Origin: an uncultured Lachnospiraceae bacterium
Lineage (GTDB): Bacteria; Bacillota; Clostridia; Lachnospirales; Lachnospiraceae
Length of the DNA: 6,026 nucleotides
Assembly: GCA_947305345.1 (NCBI GenBank)
Contig: CAMZDH010000040.1
Location: 1-6,026, forward strand
Reading direction: 5' to 3'
Shown piece after piece: positions 5,249 to 6,026 of the stretch (its first letter is position 1; each line of letters starts with the position of its first letter). The notes under the pieces were generated by a model. The model was not told the DNA's origin, made no database searches, and saw nothing but the letters and a program-made list of their open reading frames with translations. The position numbers were made by a program, and so were the translations under genes.

Positions 5249-6026
5249 ATGAAGCGACCGCTGTTGCTTGCAGCAGCCGTCCTGGCTTTTGGGATCTACG
5301 CGTTATCCTTCTTTGAGGCAGGCAGCCGTTTGCTTTTCGGCGCAGTGCCTCCGCTTCGCGCGTCCATGGAAGAAACGGGAGAGGAGTTTATATCCGGGGA
5401 GCTTATAGGGACCGTGACGGCGGTCCGTTTCCGGGAAGAGCGGTTTTTGCTCACGGTGAAAAGCGCTCTGCACGGCAAGGTGCAGGTGTATCTTCGGGGC
5501 ACGGCGGAAGAGATCCGCGCGCTGATCGGAAGTGAAGCAAACTTTCAGGGGTCGTTTTTTCTCTATGAGGCGGAGACGAACTTCGGGGGCTTTTCCGTCC
5601 GTGACTACTTTGACCGGCAGGGAATCTTCCTCGCGTTTACCGCAGAATGCGGTACGGTCCTGAACCCGGGGAGGCGGTATCTTCAAAAGGCCCTCTTTAC
5701 GCTCCGGAGCCGGCTGAACGAGACGCTTCGCTTATACTCCAAGCCGGAAGACTACGGCTTTTTCTTAAACGTTCTTTTCGCGGACCGCACGGCAATGCCG
5801 GAGGAGGAGCGGAACATTTACGAACGGCAGGCGCTTCAGAACGCGCTTTCGTCTTCGGGGATGCTGCTTGGCGCCGTCGCGCTCGGGATCTTTGAGTTTA
5901 TACGGCGGCGCACGCTGAAGAAATGGATCCCGGCGTTTTCTGCCGGTCTGTTTCTTTTTCTTTACGCCGGGATCGCGGCGCTTTCCAATAACGCGCTTCG
6001 CGACCAGTTTCTTAACCTGAATAAAA
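5249..6026 (+). CDS. ComEC/Rec2-family membrane protein, N-terminal part, with divergent signature motif
   Basis: The frame is open from the ATG at 5249 to the window end (259 residues visible, 3' end missing). After one hydrophobic N-terminal helix (about 4-22), residues about 45-138 resemble the OB-like DUF4131 domain of ComEC. They end in NFGGFSVRDYFDRQGIFLAF, the family's N-x-G-x-F...Y-x-x-x-Q-G-I pattern. The competence domain begins at about 168 with FFLNVLFADRTAMPEEER, matching the usual LLLGDRS-x-L stretch, followed by hydrophobic segments at about 199-217 and 226-245. ComEC forms the channel that carries single-stranded DNA across the membrane in transformation. Here the signature normally close to G-L-x-H-L-L-A-I-S-G-L-H reads ALQNALSSSGML, so both His are lost while the SG is kept. 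The protein may be a divergent ComEC or a family member with changed function. The later membrane helices and any C-terminal metallo-beta-lactamase-like domain are out of view. Confidence 0.75.
   Translation, partial: MKRPLLLAAAVLAFGIYALSFFEAGSRLLFGAVPPLRASMEETGEEFISGELIGTVTAVRFREERFLLTVKSALHGKVQVYLRGTAEEIRALIGSEANFQGSFFLYEAETNFGGFSVRDYFDRQGIFLAFTAECGTVLNPGRRYLQKALFTLRSRLNETLRLYSKPEDYGFFLNVLFADRTAMPEEERNIYERQALQNALSSSGMLLGAVALGIFEFIRRRTLKKWIPAFSAGLFLFLYAGIAALSNNALRDQFLNLNK

Noticed and set aside
5303..5686. Antisense open frame opposite the comEC-like gene
   Set aside because: The plus-strand frame has a good ribosome site and ComEC-type N-terminal patterns, while the antisense product is basic and low in recognisable motifs.
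1..6026. CRISPR arrays, tRNA or rRNA genes, insertion sequences, integrase or attachment sites
   Set aside because: No regularly spaced repeats, no tRNA-like or rRNA-like stretches, no transposase-type frame and no terminal inverted repeats were seen. The window is almost entirely filled by the listed genes.

Overview
The window is a compact, GC-rich, plus-strand-only bacterial segment. Codons prefer G or C at the third position, and almost no DNA is non-coding. The gene content points to a Gram-positive, probably clostridial member of the Bacillota: lipoproteins with N-terminal lipobox Cys, an OmpR-type two-component pair, a lipoprotein with tandem GerMN domains, and ComEA/ComEC-family proteins. 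Species-level assignment is not possible from the sequence alone.

Layout: (1) 2-406, the C-terminal half of ribulose-phosphate 3-epimerase (Rpe), cut by the window edge. (2) 408-1403, a lipoprotein of the SurA/PrsA (parvulin PPIase-like) kind, starting one base after the rpe stop, with a parvulin domain that looks catalytically degenerate. (3) 1404-1494, the only AT-rich gap. It holds A-tracts repeated about every 10-11 bp directly upstream of a sigma-A-like promoter (TTGTTT, 17 bp, TAAAAT). (4) 1495-2070, ComEA (membrane anchor, SLBB domain, C-terminal helix-hairpin-helix DNA-binding domain). (5) 2079-2783, an OmpR/PhoB response regulator. (6) 2767-4203, its membrane histidine kinase, overlapping the regulator by 17 bp. 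(7) 4205-5197, a lipoprotein with two GerMN domains. (8) 5249 to the window end, the N-terminal 259 residues of a ComEC/Rec2-family membrane protein that is still open at the edge.

Genes 4-8 are close enough to form one transcription unit from the promoter near 1432-1460. The result is unusual: the two DNA-uptake genes comEA and comEC, often adjacent, flank a complete envelope-signalling cassette (regulator, sensor kinase, GerMN lipoprotein). That cassette has the same gene order as actinobacterial MtrA-MtrB-LpqB, where LpqB also carries a GerMN domain. The ComEC-like protein has also lost the His residues of the family's signature membrane motif. Possible readings are that the two-component system controls or is coupled to DNA uptake, or that the co-location is incidental and the ComEC-like protein has changed role. 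The sequence alone cannot decide between them.
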